Of a stretch of 64,000 nucleotides of DNA, positions 11,335 through 23,763 are shown piece by piece (position 1 is the first letter of the stretch; the number at the start of each line of letters is the position of its first letter). The notes beneath the pieces are model-generated. The model did not search any database. It saw only the letters and a list, made by a program, of their open reading frames with translations, and was not told the origin of the DNA. The stretch is from Trichoderma breve (taxonomy: Eukaryota > Ascomycota > Sordariomycetes > Hypocreales > Hypocreaceae): NCBI RefSeq assembly GCF_028502605.1, contig NC_079236.1, positions 1,240,001 through 1,304,000 on the forward strand, given 5' to 3'. The translations under genes were made by a program, and so were the position numbers.

Positions 11335-12951
11335 TTAATAAGCAAGGACAGTGTGTCCCCTGAGGTTTCGCAGGGGGCCAAGCGCATGGGCCTTGTTCAA
11401 TAGGCCGTGAACAAGAGCCTTTGTTCGGGGCTGCGGGACCGAAACAGTGATGTTTTTGCTCACAACAGCGGTAGAAGGAGCGGTGGTGGTGGTTGTGGCA
11501 GTCGCTCCAGGAGCAGTGTGAGGCCGAGCTGGGGTAACAGGACGGGTGTAAGTACCAGCCTTCTTAGCCGGAGGCCAGCGGCTGAGAATGGAGTCGTCAA
11601 CGACAGCAATGAGGCCGGTAGCGATGATGACACTAGAAACCAGGTTAGAAACAGGAAGATGTGTATGCAGTAGGAGGGCAATAACTTACTCAGCTACGTC
11701 AGTAAGAGCCTCAATGATAGAGCTGTCGTTGATCCACATGTAGCACGGGGGAATCCAGTTGCCCGCAGCCTGGTCAGCCTCGACCTGGTTTGGGGCCCGG
11801 CCTTCCGGCGTAATAACCGCCACAGGCTCCGTCTCCTTGTCGCGAATCAGATGGAACGCGGCCTTTCCAAGCGCCTTGTCCATAACACGGCGCCAGGCGT
11901 AGGTGTGTCCCCACCACTGAAAGTCGTACTGCTTGCCTGGGCGACGCACAATGTCCACGCGGGCGTAGTTGCTGAACTCCAGCTTGAGCGTGTTGAGCGG
12001 GATGGGTCGGGCCGAGGGGAGCTTGGGCTCGTCCGAGTCGGAACCAGCCACATCCTCAGAGTAGATGGAACCACCGCAGCCCCAAGAGTTGTTGCTGCCG
12101 ATTGAAGGACGACGAGGGTTGGGAGTAGTAGCCATGGCGGCAGCCTTTTCAGCAGAGGCGCCGCTGGATCGGCGGAATGAGGTCTTGACCGAGCGCAGGG
12201 CACTGGTGACGGAGCGTGAGAGCGAGGATGAGGAAGAGGTTGCTGGTCGCTCAAGGAGGGGATTGGCACCCTTGGAGTTGCAAACCTCGCGGCCAGAGTC
12301 GCGGCAGTATCGTCGCAGGGAGAATTCTCGCTTGGCAAGATCATGCATACGCAGGTGGAAGAGCTGGATGGCAACAGCACGGCGGCGACGGGATGAGTTA
12401 TCCGGCACAATGGCGTCGACGCGGAGGTTCATGTTACCATCGGCGGTTCGATCGTCATGTCGGATGGTCAGACGGTCCATTGACGGAAAGAGATGCGCAA
12501 ACGTCTCGGGATCTGAAGATCGGACTGAGATCTCGGGCACTGGCATGCAGTTGTATGGAGGCAGTGTAGAAGGAGGAATACCCGATACGGCGCAGTTGTC
12601 TCCCTCGGCATCCTTCTTGTCACTGTCCGAGTCGTGGTGAGACTCTGAAGACCTGTCGTCTGAGTAGGCAGAGTCGTATGTGTAGACGGATGAAGACGAG
12701 TCTGAGCCAGTGTCAACGATGGATTGGGGCAGGTCTTCCCAAGTATCGCGCTCCCAGGTATCCCTCGATGAGTGACGAGAGTCGTCGTAGTAGGAACCAG
12801 ACACGTAGCTGGAAGTCTGATCGTGTTGACGACTTGACGCATAGTAGCGGCTTGAAGCTGTTGTGGAATTCCTACTACGAGCCATGCTAGAGGCCGTGGT
12901 CCTGCTAGCCCTTGACGCCGCGCGAGCCTGTCGCCTTGAAGGGACGGCCAT
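11335..12951 (-). CDS. Ser-rich conserved-type hypothetical protein, 519 aa
   Basis: Exon 1 is 12951-11690 and exon 2 is 11632-11335. The exon 1 frame runs into TAA right at the donor (GA then GTAAGT), so the 57-nt intron must be removed; its acceptor is TTTCTAG. The N-terminal half is Arg/Ser/Tyr/Asp-rich and looks disordered. From about residue 160 the protein appears folded, with R-L-T-I-R-H-D-D-R, L-E-F-S-N-Y-A-R-V-D-I-V and Y-D-F-Q-W-W-G-H-T-Y-A-W-R-R. A segment D-V-I-I-A-T-G-L-I-A-V-V-D-D-S-I follows, then a Thr/Pro-rich tail. The W-W-G-H-x-Y-x-W-R pattern and beta-like spacing recall LURP-one/tubby-like folds, but this is only an impression. No signal peptide. Function unknown. Confidence 0.8.
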
Positions 12952-13063
12952 TGCTGTTAGGTGTTGAGCGATAAAGGGTTTTGAAGTAGCTGGATTGAGA
13001 ATTGATAAAGGCTGTTATCAAAGTGTCTTTGTCTGTTGTAAAGTGGTTGTAGTTGTTGATGTG

Positions 13064-13071
13064 TTATATAA
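13064..13071 (-). promoter_or_regulatory. TATA box of the Ser-rich gene
   Basis: TTATATAA (palindromic) lies 113 bp before the minus-strand ATG at 12951. Confidence 0.4.
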
Positions 13072-16000
13072 GACAGAGGTAGGTGTAGGTGTTAGTGAAT
13101 TGGGGTCTTGTCCTTGGTGAGAGTCGGTGTCGGTTTATATCAAGAGCACAAACTAATGACAAATGCGACGGCGACCCAATCATGCAATTGTGCACATAAG
13201 CTGCAAGCTCTATCGAGTTTTCGGAATGTAGACGGCAAGGGACGTCATTAGAGTGCAGAATGCGTGTGTTTTGGTCAAAGTAAAAGTGCTATATCGAGCT
13301 ATAGAGTCGAGAGTCTTCCAAGCGTAAGATCATGATCGCACCCGTGGTGTGATATATGTGCAAAGACTCGACCCCCTCCGTTATGTCATCTCACACTTCG
13401 GATGCGCCAGTCACTCGTGCATTCTAGCGGATCTATTAGGCGGCAAGCCACTCTCGACTCTTTACTGTGTTCGGCATGCAGGCCTTTGGGCCAAATGAGA
13501 GATACAGCAAGGCATGCAAGCCCAGAGGAGGGAACAAAACATGGAGGTGGTTAATGGGACAGGGGCGTGTGAACCGGGTAGAGTCCAAAGGCCCGCCGGG
13601 GGCTGTGTGTAAGGCGAGTGGCCCAATACCGGCTTGCTGGCAAAATACGGGGGAGTGTGCGCTTGGTCAAGCACCAGCAAGGAGAAGAGCAGAATTTTCA
13701 CTCCAAACAGAGGCTCCAATTCGTGGGCAACGGGCCCAAGAAGGGGCCTGGGCAGTGAAGGGGACGCCAGCGCAATGGGCCGCAGCCGCAAAGTCGACAG
13801 CCGCGTGTTCAACGCTCTAATGGCAGACCCTAGCTCGCGCATATCGATGGATCCCCCTCCTCTGTAAGTCGACCTCTAGGCTTCTCTTTTCGCTCCAGTG
13901 TCCAATGGCGGCCGCGGCTGCACGATGCAGGAGCTTAGAGCCTTGGGTCTTGGGCACTCAGAGACCTGCAACTCCTGGAAAACCAACATCCCCAAGGACC
14001 GTCCGGACATGGCACATCTGCATCAAAGACCGAGTTGAGTGCATGTTTCCCCTCTTACATGCCGTACAAAGAATAGCCCGAGGAGCTGTTTCGGCGCATC
14101 GTAAAAAAAGAGATGGAGCCTGTGGTTGGGGTAAATCAGTTTTGCTTCGTCCGCGATGTCCATCCCTGTTGCCGCGGCGCTTTCTAGGACCTCTCAGAGC
14201 CCACCACCCTGAGATGCGTCCACAGCGTTCTGACACATATGAGATCGATGACACCATAGTGCTCCGCCAGTGTTGGTTGTAGGCTTGTAGCAGCAGTATC
14301 ATGTATGCAAGGCGTCAGCAGCGATATGCTATGCCGAGAAATAAAATTTTATCCATGCTGTTTCATTTATTCTGCATTTTTTAATGGTTTATTCCCATGC
14401 CATTTCTCCTTTGGCCTTGGCTTGCTCGCCCGATGTCCCTGTAGCATTTTGCTGCTTGTCGTTTCCGATAGTGCCCGGTTCGCGAGTAACAATACCTGTA
14501 ACCCCCGGTTGGCTTCCCGCTCTGCTACGTGGCGAGCAACCGACCACGATGGAGATGGAGATGGAGAGGACTTCAGCTACCAGCTCGTAACTCTCACCTG
14601 TCCCATAACGCTAGTCGTCTGCGCAGATGATGAAATTGGCGAAGAAACAAAGGAGAAGTCGCAAGATGCTCTCCTCGCTTTCGGCCATGTACTGCGCAAA
14701 TCTTGGGCTCTCACCGTCGGCAAACCCCATATGGCCGCTGAATGACCATGTGCAAAGCCCAAAGATTCATCATCACCTGGAGGATCGGTGCAGTCATCGT
14801 CGACTTGACAAGGCCATGATAGTGGTCCCAGCTGTAAGCCAACAGTCCCTGGCCCTGTCTGAGACACCAGGCTCTACTCGTACAAGTACAGTACGCGCAA
14901 CAGCGCACGAGAGAGCGCCCCAAGAGAGTCACACGTCCTTGCCAGCCTCTCGGTACCGGGAGCGCCGCCTCACTGAAAATAGCACTGCTGCGTATACATG
15001 GTACGAGTACTGTACACTGATAGTCGGCACTATGGCTAGCCAGCGCCCGCCTCTGTCTCCTTGTCCCCTCTCCCAAGCTCGCGCTCTCTCTCTCGTGATG
15101 ACAGAGACCTGTTCCCCTGGACACCTGGTGCTTGGCGCTGGATCTGCCAGTGGGCGCTTGGGTGGCACCAGAGTGAACAAGTCACCGCCGGAGCGGCGCT
15201 CTAAACCTAGGCTGGCTGCTGCCGAAATGCGCTGGCAGGCTGATTGGACGAGAGCCCAAAGGATAAGAAGCTTGCCGTTGACACATCAGCAGTTTGTGGC
15301 TGCAGCTAGATGGATTGAGCGAACAGCAAATCCGCATCGGTACGATCGATGGGGCCGCCATGGCTGCCCAACTTCAGGCAAAGACTGCCAGGCCACTCGC
15401 TCGCTTGAGCGTGTCTCTCGGAAAATAGCAAGCACCCTTGGCTTGGCTTGGGACATGTGCATTATTCGTCCCCGTGTGGTGTTTGTTGTCTCGTCCTCAT
15501 TCATCACTGGCGGATGACACGCACGAGGCCCAACAATGCAGATTTCGATTTGCATTTTGCACTGTGGTCTAGATGCATGCATTTGCGGCTGCATAATTCT
15601 TTGACCTGACGAGGCACCGTGTCATTGGCCTGCCTGCTCGGGAAGAAGATGAGAGAAAAAATGAGCATCCATCAGGGTAGCATTCTATATCGCGAAATAA
15701 TCACCAATGGCAATGGGCAATTGGCTTTTCCTGATGCTGAGCAGTAATCAGGCCCTCAGCCTTGCCTATCACAAGCTTGCAAAAAATCTGCGATGCTGCG
15801 CGGTTGCTTTTATCCTCTGCCGGCCTCATTCGCCCGTCATTTTGCGCAAGAATCAGTTGATTGAGCTGCACAGGAGCCAATGCAGGCATTCCCAATGCTG
15901 ATTTCCCCCCATTGATTATCGTACAAGAGCGAAATGTAACGGCATGAAGGGCTCGGATACGTCCAGCTGCCAGCCCGCCGCCACCAGCGACGACGAAGAC

Positions 16001-17649
16001 ATTATCCAGGTGAATATCCAGTTGGCTCGATAAGAGCGACGAGAGTTGCATCAATAGCCTGTGGTGCCAGCGTGGTGTGTGTCGGCCACCCATTCGTCCA
16101 TTTCACGCCACTTGCGAGTCGTGCCTTGGACACGAGCTGGCCGGCAGACGATGCGACGGCTTGGCCTTTAGCCCGCCAGGCTCTGCGCTTTTCGTCCAAT
16201 CCTTCCAGGCAATAGTATGGAGCATTCTCGCTGTGAATATCGACAGCAGCACCAGAGCATAGAAATTGGCCACCGCGTGACGCTCTCGTAAAGGCATACC
16301 GAGGTCTGTCATGGCTTTTGGATTCATGTTGCGGCATGTACGGCAAGCTTCTTTTTTTGCCTCTTCTTTTTCACCGCGATTTGCCACCAAATGGATCAAG
16401 CATAAGTCGTCTGCCATCAGCCGTTTCTGATAGAGCTCATGTGGGGGACATGGCTTTCAGAGTCCAACCACACACGCACCCCGCATAATTACATGTTGCA
16501 CTGCAGGGAGGGGGAAGACAGATGACCTCGCGATAATGCCGTCTGTCGAGTCGTTTTAGAGACCGAGGACGGCAGAGGACTTGGATTTCGCCTGCCATGT
16601 GTACACGACCGGTAGCGAGATGGAGTGGTAATAATTAATTGTACGAGACACGCAGAGAAGTGAGAAGTGAGGAGAGGAAAAGAGAAGATGCAGGCGACAG
16701 AATCAGGAGATTGAACAATATGCAGTGCATGGAGGTTGCAGCTTCCCAGGTATCAATTGCTGCTGCCATGCCCGATGGTTATCGATAGCAGCTTTGGGCC
16801 TCGGTCAGTGATGTCACAGGTGAGGCAACAAAGTGCAGGTACACGTACATGAGATGGGGGAAACGAGAGCAGGGAAAAGGGAGGAAACGATGGGACAGCA
16901 CAAGTACGAGTACCTCCCACGAGTCCGTGTAATCGTGTGATAGTCCATCCAATCGCCCGTCTCCAAATTTAGCACTGCAACTGACGGTTTGCTTCTAGAA
17001 CACGGAACGGAACCATTCATTCATTCCATCATTCACTGTGGACTGACTATTGGATTCAACGTTTCCTCGATTACGGAGCTCTCATACAGTACAGGGGCTA
17101 CAACGACGGGAAGCAGCATCGATGGCGGCTCCGAGAACCTGGACGGACATGGAGTGCTGCTCAACACTGCCAGACACCGACGCTGTTGACTCGTAGCATG
17201 TGCTCGTATGTATGTACTACCTTACCTTACCTTGCTGTATGTACCGCCCAGACATGATATGCCGCCTTTCGGATAGCCGCATTGCCTTGTTCCCTCACTC
17301 ACATGCTGATGGTGCTGGTGTTAGTGCTTGTGTCACCTTGGTTCCGCGCCCTCGTGCTCTCTCGTGCTCCCTCGTGCTCCTGCTCCTTGCTTCATGCTTC
17401 ATGGCTCATGCGGGCCTCTTACAAGCTAGTATCACCGTACATACTCGACGTCCACTCAAACACGCGACAAGCTTCCATTGGCCGGTCTGTGAGCCTCTGC
17501 AACGCTATTTTCAGGTACCAGGCTTCAATCTCGAGATCCGATTCGCCTCTACCTCCGGAATAATATTCCCCCCTGGCCGCCACCTCCGAACCCCTACACC
17601 GTCTAATCGCTGTCTCTCTTTGCAAACTCCCCGCTATCGGCCGCGATAC

Positions 17650-17677
17650 TCCACGATGCTCCACGATGCTCCACGAT
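17650..17677 (+). repeat. Short tandem repeat CCACGATGCT
   Basis: A 10-nt unit is repeated nearly three times about 250 bp upstream of the amidotransferase ATG. It could be a chance microsatellite or a cluster of protein-binding sites. Confidence 0.6.
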
Positions 17678-17919
17678 TCGGAAACCCAAGGCCCAAGCCA
17701 TTATCGCGGTCCGGATGCTAGTTAGCCTGGACCCCTCCTCGTATCTCCTTCATCCGTTTTGCCGTCAGCTTTGTCGCTCTGGCTTGACGCATCTCCATCG
17801 CCCAACTCTGCCCTCCAATAAACGCTTCTTCCCCCTCGAGTCCAGACTCTCTGCTCTGCCACTGGCTCTGGCTCTAAGCGAACATCTCCGCCCCGGTCCG
17901 TCCAAGCTTGCCCCCGAAG

Positions 17920-18786
17920 ATGACGGCCGATGCCATCTCCGGCTCCGGGCCCGCATCCGGCTCCCCCCAGCCTCTCCGGCTGCTCATCCTCGAGGCCGAC
18001 ACGCCGCAGCCCATCACAAACGCCAAATATGGTGGTTACCGCGGAGTCTTCACTGCTCTGTTGACGGCGGCGGCGGAATCCATGGTTCCGCCACGGCAGC
18101 TCTCCGACGTGGCCACAATCACGGCGCACAACATTGTGGAAGACATGCAGTCGTACCCGCCGCTGGACGATGTCGACGCCGTTCTAATTACTGGCTCGCG
18201 TCACACGGCATATGAGGATGACCCCTGGATCCTAAAGCTGGTGGAGTATGCAAGGCAGGCCATCGACACCGGTCGCATCAGAGTCGTGGGCGTGTGCTTT
18301 GGCCACCAAATCATTGGCAGGGCCATGGGTGCGCGGCTCGGCAGGAGTGATAAGGGCTGGGAGGTTGCCGTCACCGAGGTTGACTTGACCGACAAGGGCA
18401 AGGCCATTTTCCAGCTTGACAAGATGGTGAGCTCCCTGTCGCTGCTTTCACTAGGTTGTACTTATTGCTTGCGCTAACACGCACCTTTCTTGCAGCGGAT
18501 TCATCAGATGCATCGCGACGTTGTTCTAGAATTTCCCAAGGGTTCCGTTCCCCTCGGCGGAAACGACATGTGCCCAGTCCAGGCCATGTACAGCCCTGGT
18601 CGTTACATCTCCGTCCAAGGCCACCCCGAGTTTACGGGTGACATTGTGACCGAGGTCCTCACCAACCGACACAAGGCTGGTATCTTCTCAGACGATATGT
18701 TCGAGGACGGCATGAAACGTACGCCCATCGAACACGACGGCGTTACCATCGCAAAGGCGTTTCTCAACTTCATGAGGAGCGGTTAA
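17920..18786 (+). CDS. Class I glutamine amidotransferase-like protein
   Basis: Exons 17920-18426 and 18496-18786 give 265 aa; the 69-nt intron is in phase 0 and ends TTGCAG. The fold is the GMP-synthase-type amidotransferase. It has V-L-I-T-G-S-R-H-T-A-Y-E, the nucleophile elbow V-G-V-C-F-G-H-Q-I-I-G (catalytic Cys near 128), and the His/Glu pair in V-Q-G-H-P-E-F-T. The triad is therefore intact. The protein resembles small stand-alone fungal amidotransferases (yeast YLR126C type) that carry no synthetase domain. The acceptor substrate is unknown; gamma-glutamyl or glutamine hydrolysis in the cytosol is likely. Confidence 0.88.
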
Positions 18787-21700
18787 GCATCCTGACAAGA
18801 CACGATAGCTGAGGTGGAATAGAGGCACACTATGCAAGCGCTGATTCGACTGCCTCGTGCCCATATTAGCAGTAGGAGTCAAGGCTGGCACACTTTTTTT
18901 ATGTACAAATACTCTTTTATGCATTCCTACTTCCGATTATAGACGAATCACATTTGCCAAAGTGCGGTGAGCTCTCACCTGCAGTGGGAGTTGGCTAAAA
19001 TCCCATTCATACGTTCACGTCCATCCCCGGAAGTTTCCATGCGGTGCTTGCCTTGGGTTGCATATTCTAACGCAGAGTCGCAGTAACCTCGCACAGAGAG
19101 CATAAACTGAAACATGCATCCGCCATTTGGGGGTTGGGACTCGGCGAATGATGATTGAGGTGGTGACATGACGCATTCTGACCCCCAGATTTTGCCTTGG
19201 GGACTGAGAGTTTGAGATGCTGATCGTTTCAAAGCGCATTTGATCACACAACAACAAATATTGCTGAATACTGTGCTAGACCAAGATTTGAGTCTTGCCT
19301 TATGACGAATATCGAGGGCCGATCGGAGGTGATCTACACCGCTACGGCCGCTTCCGACAAGATCAGATTTGGTGTTGCAGTTGCAACTGCAGTCACATGC
19401 GAATTCTGCACCACCGCAGCCACCAAGCAATGCAAAACGTGCGCTGAACTCGTCAATTCCTATAACACCACTGTGCCAGTAAAGAAAGAAAAAAGAATGG
19501 TCATATAGAAAGAATAAAAATGACAATGGCATTAGTTTCTTTTCGCGGTGATGTAAGGAGGACTACTACTTGAGTTACAGTTAAGCACTACTAGTTCAAA
19601 CTTGTTCGGAACTACCTCGAGTCTAATCTACTAACGGGGGCGCTCTAATGATGATTGTCAGTTCTCCCAAGGCTTAGATGCATTAATTTTGCCATGTTGA
19701 TTTTATTTACAGCTGAACTTTGTGAAAAATTGGTCTGTTCAATCCAGCTCTAGGGTAAATCATCAGCTCTTGGCTCGGGCTACTTGGGATGCGCTCGGGG
19801 AAAGTGCTTTCGCTACATTGCAGAGGGCCTAAATGCTCCAATCTCTCTCGTTATAAGCTTATAGAATTTGGTTAGATAGAGAGTATTTACATCGATTTGT
19901 GAAGTTAGAGTACTAATCTCTATTGCTTTCTTGTAAAGTATATAGGAATACAGAATCGTCGTCTGGTAATCTACGTCGAACTCACTCAATTGAAGCGATA
20001 TGTAAACATATGATACGTGAAACCAAAACAATATAAGCCGGCTCAATAATCCCACCACATCCAAAGTCCATATTGTCCCGGTTATGATATTGCCTACTGC
20101 TCTAGGCTGACTCTCATTCTTCTATTGAGGCAAAAGTCATCCTCCTCCTCCTTCTTTACGTCTGGCCACAGAGGACGCGTCGTCTCACACTATTACATGA
20201 TGTAACTACAAGCTTACAAAGTATGAAGCATTCTAGCTGCCCTATATGGTGAGTCGATTACTTCAAACACGGTTCGGGATTTCGCTGCTAGGGATTTCGA
20301 CTGTCTTATCCAAGTATACTACCTCGTCAATGATGTGGTGAGAAAGTAGATTGGAGCACTCCATCAATGCCTGAAAAGAGCGATATCCGGCCACCTTCAT
20401 CAATGGTCACATCGCTCTCTTCCCATAGGCAGCAACAATGGCAGGGGTCTGTTCGGCTTTCCAGTTCCTCGGGGCGGAAGTCTTCACACAGCCACCTTGA
20501 CAGCAAACTCTAGTCGGGGTAAGCCGCTGAAATGAGCAGGTCGCTTTCTTTATTACCAAACGATTTGCCACTGGTAGTGGAGATGATGTATTGGCATGAG
20601 GAATCACTTGTAGGTTGTTGGTTGGAACAAATACAGACATCAAGGTACACATACCTAGATAGGTAAAGAATGAGAGGGGAGCGGAAGCGGCTGTGGCTGC
20701 CAATGGTAAGAGACAAGAGACACCTGTAGTTTAATGAATGAAACAGCAAGAATTTGAGCAGTAAGTAAGAAACTTGCCACATTAGGTTCAGAAATGCGAT
20801 GTGCTGCAGCAAGTGGTGCTTCTTTGATGCTGTTTGAGGCTAGGTCCACGATGCTTCACGTATCCTTGAACAAACGGCTAGTACATGTAAACTCGGACAA
20901 TCCGCGAGTGCCGAGAAGCCCTTAAGCTCGCAACCAAGTGGATAGTCAACGGTTGTTTTCATCGCCAAGATCTCATACGTTACTTTCTCTAGCATGAGTG
21001 AATCGTATTACACTATACTCCTATCGACTAATGCCCATGCTAAAGATCTCGATCAGAAGCCACAATACTAACAAAATGACAGTCGCTACACCTAGGTAAG
21101 CACGCACAGACAGACAGAAGCAAACTCAATGTTGACGCGTACCTGTACCTTACAGTGAAAGATTTGTTTCATGCGTTCAATGTCACGCAACCTTGCCTCC
21201 TGCCCTATGCAGGCATGGGTTGAGCTGTTTTACCCCTGGTGCTTACTAGCTACCCCTGTCTTAGATCCATTGCTTGCCTGGAATCGAAACGCGCGGTAGT
21301 TGTTTGCCAAGATTGAACGAATCCTAAAAGTGAGCATCATCGGTCATTGCCCGTATTGCATCTTGTTAGTTACTCAGAGACCTCGTAGCTTTGTTGTCTG
21401 TGCTAGTTGACCATGCTCCCCGTTGAAAGGCTTGTATCTCCCATATGCCGGCATTTAATTAGGCGAGTCACGTCAAAAGTTTTATTCTCCGTTGACAGGC
21501 AGCGAAAAGTTGACTTCCCCTAGAATCAGCTGATGTAGATCATCATACCAGCTAAAAATAAGCGGAGCACTCAACTTCTAATTTAGGCAATCTGGATAGG
21601 TAAATGGATTCGATGAAAGCCCGCTTTGTGCGAACTGCTCTAAGCGCTAGACACCAAAGCAGAAGCTCCAAGATCCAGGGCGCTGTTCGATCTATCCATG

Positions 21701-21953
21701 TCCTTTGAAAGCATGAGAAAGACATCGGCATGCCCGTGCTTTCAAAGCTAATGGCAGATGCAACGGTTACACGTGGCTGGGGTAGAGTTGTAGTTGCTTG
21801 GGGCATACGAGCCGAGAAATATTTGATTATATGGATTAGAAACACAGCTTAGGAGGCATTGAAACAAGTATATAAAGCAGTGGTCTGGCACAGTTCATCA
21901 ATTCATCTCACCACTCATCTCAAGACAAAATTTCAAGCTTCACTACAATCAAA
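18787..21953. other. AT-richer gene-poor region
   Basis: 3.2 kb with no supported gene. From about 19500 the sequence is AT-richer, with many short stop-interrupted frames, unlike the flanking genes. That could reflect old decayed repeats or simply a non-coding spacer. Minus-strand frames at 18975-19532 and 20407-20703 have no domain pattern. No inverted or long terminal repeats were recognised. Confidence 0.45.
21869..21876 (+). promoter_or_regulatory. TATA box of the small secreted protein gene
   Basis: TATATAAA lies 85 bp before the ATG at 21954. The leader between them is CA-rich (TCATCTCACCACTCATCTCAAG), typical of highly expressed fungal genes. Confidence 0.6.
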
Positions 21954-22388
21954 ATGCAGTTCTCCCTTGCCATCGCCGCCTCCGTGCTGGCTGCCACCGC
22001 CTCGGCTGCTCCCGCAACCGTCTCTGGCACAAACACCAACGGCTCCATCTTCATGTTCGGAGACCCAGCTCCCGCTCGCAACCTTCTCAACCAATTTGGT
22101 GCTTGCGGCCTCACCACCTACTTCGTCGGCCAGGTCCCCGACGACATGCCCCTGGTTGCCATGCCCGCCAACATCTTCGACCAGTTCGGCTCTGCTCAGC
22201 ACAACACTCTCTGTGCCAAGATCATCACCCTCACCCGAAACGGCGTTACTCGCCAAGCTGCTATTGCGGACCGCAACCTCAGCAACACCAACTCCATTGA
22301 CATGACCCTTGATCTGTGGGAGGCCTTTGGTGGACACGACAACGATGGCAGCATCATTCCTGGCTTCAGCTACGTCATTAACAACTAA
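21954..22388 (+). CDS. Small secreted protein, double-psi beta-barrel (RlpA/expansin-like)
   Basis: A 144-aa single-exon protein. The signal peptide is MQFSLAIAASVLAATASAAP. The mature part has G-A-C-G-L-T-T-Y-F, N-T-L-C-A-K-I-I-T-L-T-R-N-G-V-T, A-A-I-A-D-R-N and I-D-M-T-L-D-L-W-E-A-F-G-G, ending G-F-S-Y-V-I-N-N. The order of one Cys early, C-x-K-x-[IV], a V-x-D-R-like strand and the final L-D-L-x-x-x-A-F helix matches the double-psi barrel of RlpA, barwin and expansin domains. Only two cysteines are visible in the mature protein, fitting one disulfide. Such proteins bind or loosen wall polysaccharide, and some act as effectors. There is no second expansin domain. Confidence 0.7.
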   Translation: MQFSLAIAASVLAATASAAPATVSGTNTNGSIFMFGDPAPARNLLNQFGACGLTTYFVGQVPDDMPLVAMPANIFDQFGSAQHNTLCAKIITLTRNGVTRQAAIADRNLSNTNSIDMTLDLWEAFGGHDNDGSIIPGFSYVINN

Positions 22389-23763
22389 GGGATTTGATGG
22401 TGGTGGCCTGCGGTTGAGTAGACTGCGACCTGTACATATTTCTACTCTCTTTCTGATGTACATATTTATGACTTTTGAGCCCTCTCAGCTGGAGATTTTT
22501 GTATATATATGATCCTGCGTGGGAGGGCAGATGTTGATATGAAAGCAAATCTATAAATGGTCTCCATTGAGGATTTGTGTAAATATTACGCTGTTTACAA
22601 ATGATATTTTCGCTGAACCTTGTGACATGTACTGGTAAATTGATAAAGACCATGTATATGATGTGATGGAATTGGGTTGCATGTAAAGTCCCTTATTAGA
22701 AACTAATCTGTCTATCAATTGAAAGTATAATAAACATTGTCCCGTTGTAATAAGGTAGTCATTCGTAGTGCTACAAGCTTAAGACAAAGATATGACCATT
22801 AAAGTAGGTTTTGTAACAAGGGTTAAGGAGAATAAGAAGTGCTGAAGTTAGGAGCAGAGGCCGTTTGATTGCTCATATGTGTTGTACATCAATTTTTATA
22901 TTTTATGGAGATTGACATAACATATTATAAGAGAAATAATCAATATATAGATCTTTTGCATGCACAGGGAACGATATTTTGATCTTATACTTGAATGATT
23001 GAAGTCGGCGTTTATACGTCTCTCGAACTCAAGTGGTATGGAGAGCTTCAATGCATCGTATATTTCTCTAATGCTGTATTTATTATTTATTAATCTTCTT
23101 TTTACGCCAACTCAAACTCAATTGTACTCATTTCCTCGTGTAGCCAGAACCAGTTACGCCATCTGGCTCCAGCTGCAGGTTGCCAGGGGTTCACCGCAAG
23201 CTGCCGATATCATGTGCTCTTTATTGTAGAGAGATAAGTGAATACCAAGTGTATAGCAACTCGAATTTCCTGCCAAAAATTCACCGCCCTGTTCTGCCTT
23301 GCTTTTGTTGCTCATCTTCTTCGATCTCTCGTTTTCAATCTCCCTCCTCTCCAATCTCCCTTCTCTCCCATCCCCTTCTCCAGTTTTCTTTCTTTCTTCT
23401 TTTTCTGCACCTTCTCCGACTTCCATATTTTTTCTTCCTCAGCTATTCATTATTCAACACATTCTCCTCATACGATCACATCTCGACTGCCTATATATGG
23501 GCGTCCTTTTACTCTTTAGCGATCCATATTATCCTTTCTTTCTCTCCTTTGCTATAACCTATTGTCCTTTGAGATATATCTTGCCTTCTTTAACCCTCTT
23601 TAAAAATTCTCGAAGGAGTAGATCTCTACCTCGCCTCATCTGGTTCCATTCTACTAAGGCTTGTGAGCTACTTATCGTGATCAATGTATCATGTCTATCT
23701 TTTCGGTTGTGAATATATTTTTTACTGATGTATCCTTAGAAATATTAACTATTAATCGCCGAT
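22389..23763. other. AT-rich intergenic region and CT-rich leader
   Basis: The stretch 22400-23150 is strongly AT-rich without a gene. From 23280 to 23600 the plus strand is extremely C/T-rich (runs of TCTCC, TTCTT), the usual look of a fungal promoter and leader, here for the SNF2 gene. Confidence 0.5.

Larger units (their letters stand above)
12952..17919. other. 5-kb gene-free region between divergent genes
   Basis: Separates the minus-strand Ser-rich gene from the plus-strand amidotransferase. GC content looks ordinary, not AT-decayed. Several long frames exist (14627-15517, 13462-13842 minus, 17200-17721), but their translations are Arg/Ser/His/Pro/Cys-rich, show no domain pattern and lack plausible splice continuation. 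CTTAC units repeat near 17219-17234. Long upstream regions are usual for regulated fungal genes, and a non-coding RNA cannot be excluded. Confidence 0.45.

Noticed and set aside
14627..15517. 296-residue open frame in the gene-free region
   Set aside because: Composition is Arg/Ser/His-rich with no domain pattern and no fitting splice sites; likely chance in GC-rich DNA.
18975..19532. 185-residue minus-strand frame
   Set aside because: Phe/Cys/Ser-rich with no recognisable motif; downstream of the amidotransferase 3' end, probably chance.
20407..20703. 98-residue minus-strand frame
   Set aside because: No homology pattern, no partner exons, AT-rich surroundings.
21270..21300. TTCGATTCC on the minus strand resembling a tRNA T-loop
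   Set aside because: The flanking bases do not pair into a T-stem and there is no cloverleaf.
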